The notes below the pieces were generated by a model, which had not been told where the DNA came from, did no database searches, and saw nothing but the letters and a program-made list of their open reading frames with translations. Below are positions 63,882 through 64,000 of a stretch of DNA of 64,000 nt, piece after piece. This DNA comes from an uncultured Clostridia bacterium. Lineage in GTDB: Bacteria; Bacillota; Clostridia; Oscillospirales; Ruminococcaceae. Made by a program: the position numbers and the translations under genes. Position 1 is the stretch's first letter. Each line of letters starts with the position of its first letter. Location: contig CALXAM010000043.1 of assembly GCA_944386285.1 (NCBI GenBank), forward strand, positions 58,589 to 122,588. The letters are read 5' to 3'.

Positions 63882-64000
63882 TGTCAAGAGAAAGTAGACA
63901 GTAAAAAGAATATTTATCAGAAGCCCCGTTCGGTTTTAAACTGAATGGGGCTTCTGTAACCCAATGCAGCGGCCGGACGGTGGTTATTAAAAAAGTCTAC
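63882..64000 (-). mobile_element. End of an IS3-family insertion sequence (partial)
   Basis: The element starts at a TG-type terminal repeat (TGTCAAGAGAAAGTAGACAG at 63882), 35 bases after the GH127 stop, and runs off the right edge. The transposase end lies on the minus strand, so its 3' terminus faces the GH127 gene. The exact boundary needs the other terminal repeat. Confidence 0.7.
63917..64000 (-). CDS. IS3-family transposase, C-terminal end (partial)
   Basis: The last 27 codons read VDFFNNHRPAAALG, then YRSPIQFKTERGF and TGA. This is the standard C-terminus of IS3/IS150-group DDE transposases (the NNxRPxxALGxxSP block after the catalytic Glu). The stop codon lies within an inverted repeat (AGAAGCCCC and GGGGCTTCT) that can also fold as a hairpin. 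Confidence 0.92.
   Translation of the reverse strand, partial: VDFFNNHRPAAALGYRSPIQFKTERGF

Overview
The window is a stretch of a spore-forming Firmicutes (Bacillota) chromosome, most likely class Clostridia and probably near Oscillospirales. The evidence is yabP-yabQ-divIC-yabR, a SpoVB/YabM-type flippase, spoIIE, trmFO, strong AGGAGG ribosome binding sites, sigma-A promoters and glycan-degrading enzymes typical of gut clostridia. The taxonomic placement is an inference. I saw no rRNA, tRNA or CRISPR array. Where the AGGAGG site shows that the longest open frame overshoots the true start, I give the corrected start.

Layout. 1-7400 (minus strand): a cysteine-rich unknown protein, then the sporulation/division block flippase-mazG-hup-rqcP-yabP-yabQ-divIC-yabR, a riboflavin ECF S component under an FMN riboswitch, and a CD1247-type zinc protein. 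7400-28800 (minus): a dense housekeeping block, much of it with overlapping genes: efp, pepP-like, yqeG, rpsU, leuS, rsfS, yqeK, nadD, yhbY, rdgB, ftsY, smc, a radical SAM gene, rnc, plsX, trmFO, topA, dprA, an rRNA methyltransferase, and infC-rpmI-rplT behind a strong promoter and structured leader. 29000-36300: beta-mannosidase, birA, a flavin reductase, then plus-strand XRE-cupin regulator, O-antigen ligase-like protein and a split chromate transporter. 36300-46200: a candidate small RNA, a collagen-like (exosporium-type) protein, DUF896, spoIIE, a purine permease with a phosphoribosyltransferase, DUF2325 with palindromic operators, a GT51 transglycosylase, cca and a ClC channel. 46300-59600: a MATE pump, a YdjI/YdjG/YdjH-like envelope-stress module lacking PspA, two tandem SipW-type secreted proteins (one broken by an in-frame TGA), an HdeD-like membrane protein with a possible cysteine-hydrolase domain, Nif3-trmK, DUF1858, an MFS transporter and a small acidic protein. 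59600-64000: a URO-D-like protein, a Tim44-like/zinc-ribbon membrane protein, a GH127-type arabinofuranosidase behind a leader terminator, and the end of an IS3-family element.

How the genes fit together. The left half is core translation, RNA processing, secretion, chromosome segregation and sporulation, with many stop/start overlaps of 1-14 bases that imply coupled translation. The right half is more modular: single genes or pairs, each with its own promoter and hairpin terminator, covering metabolite transport, cell surface and sugar breakdown. The points most worth follow-up are the TGA-interrupted secreted protein, the orphan promoter/terminator pair near 36.4 kb, the leader terminator of the GH127 gene, the paired operators of the DUF2325 gene, and the membrane/cysteine-hydrolase fusion.
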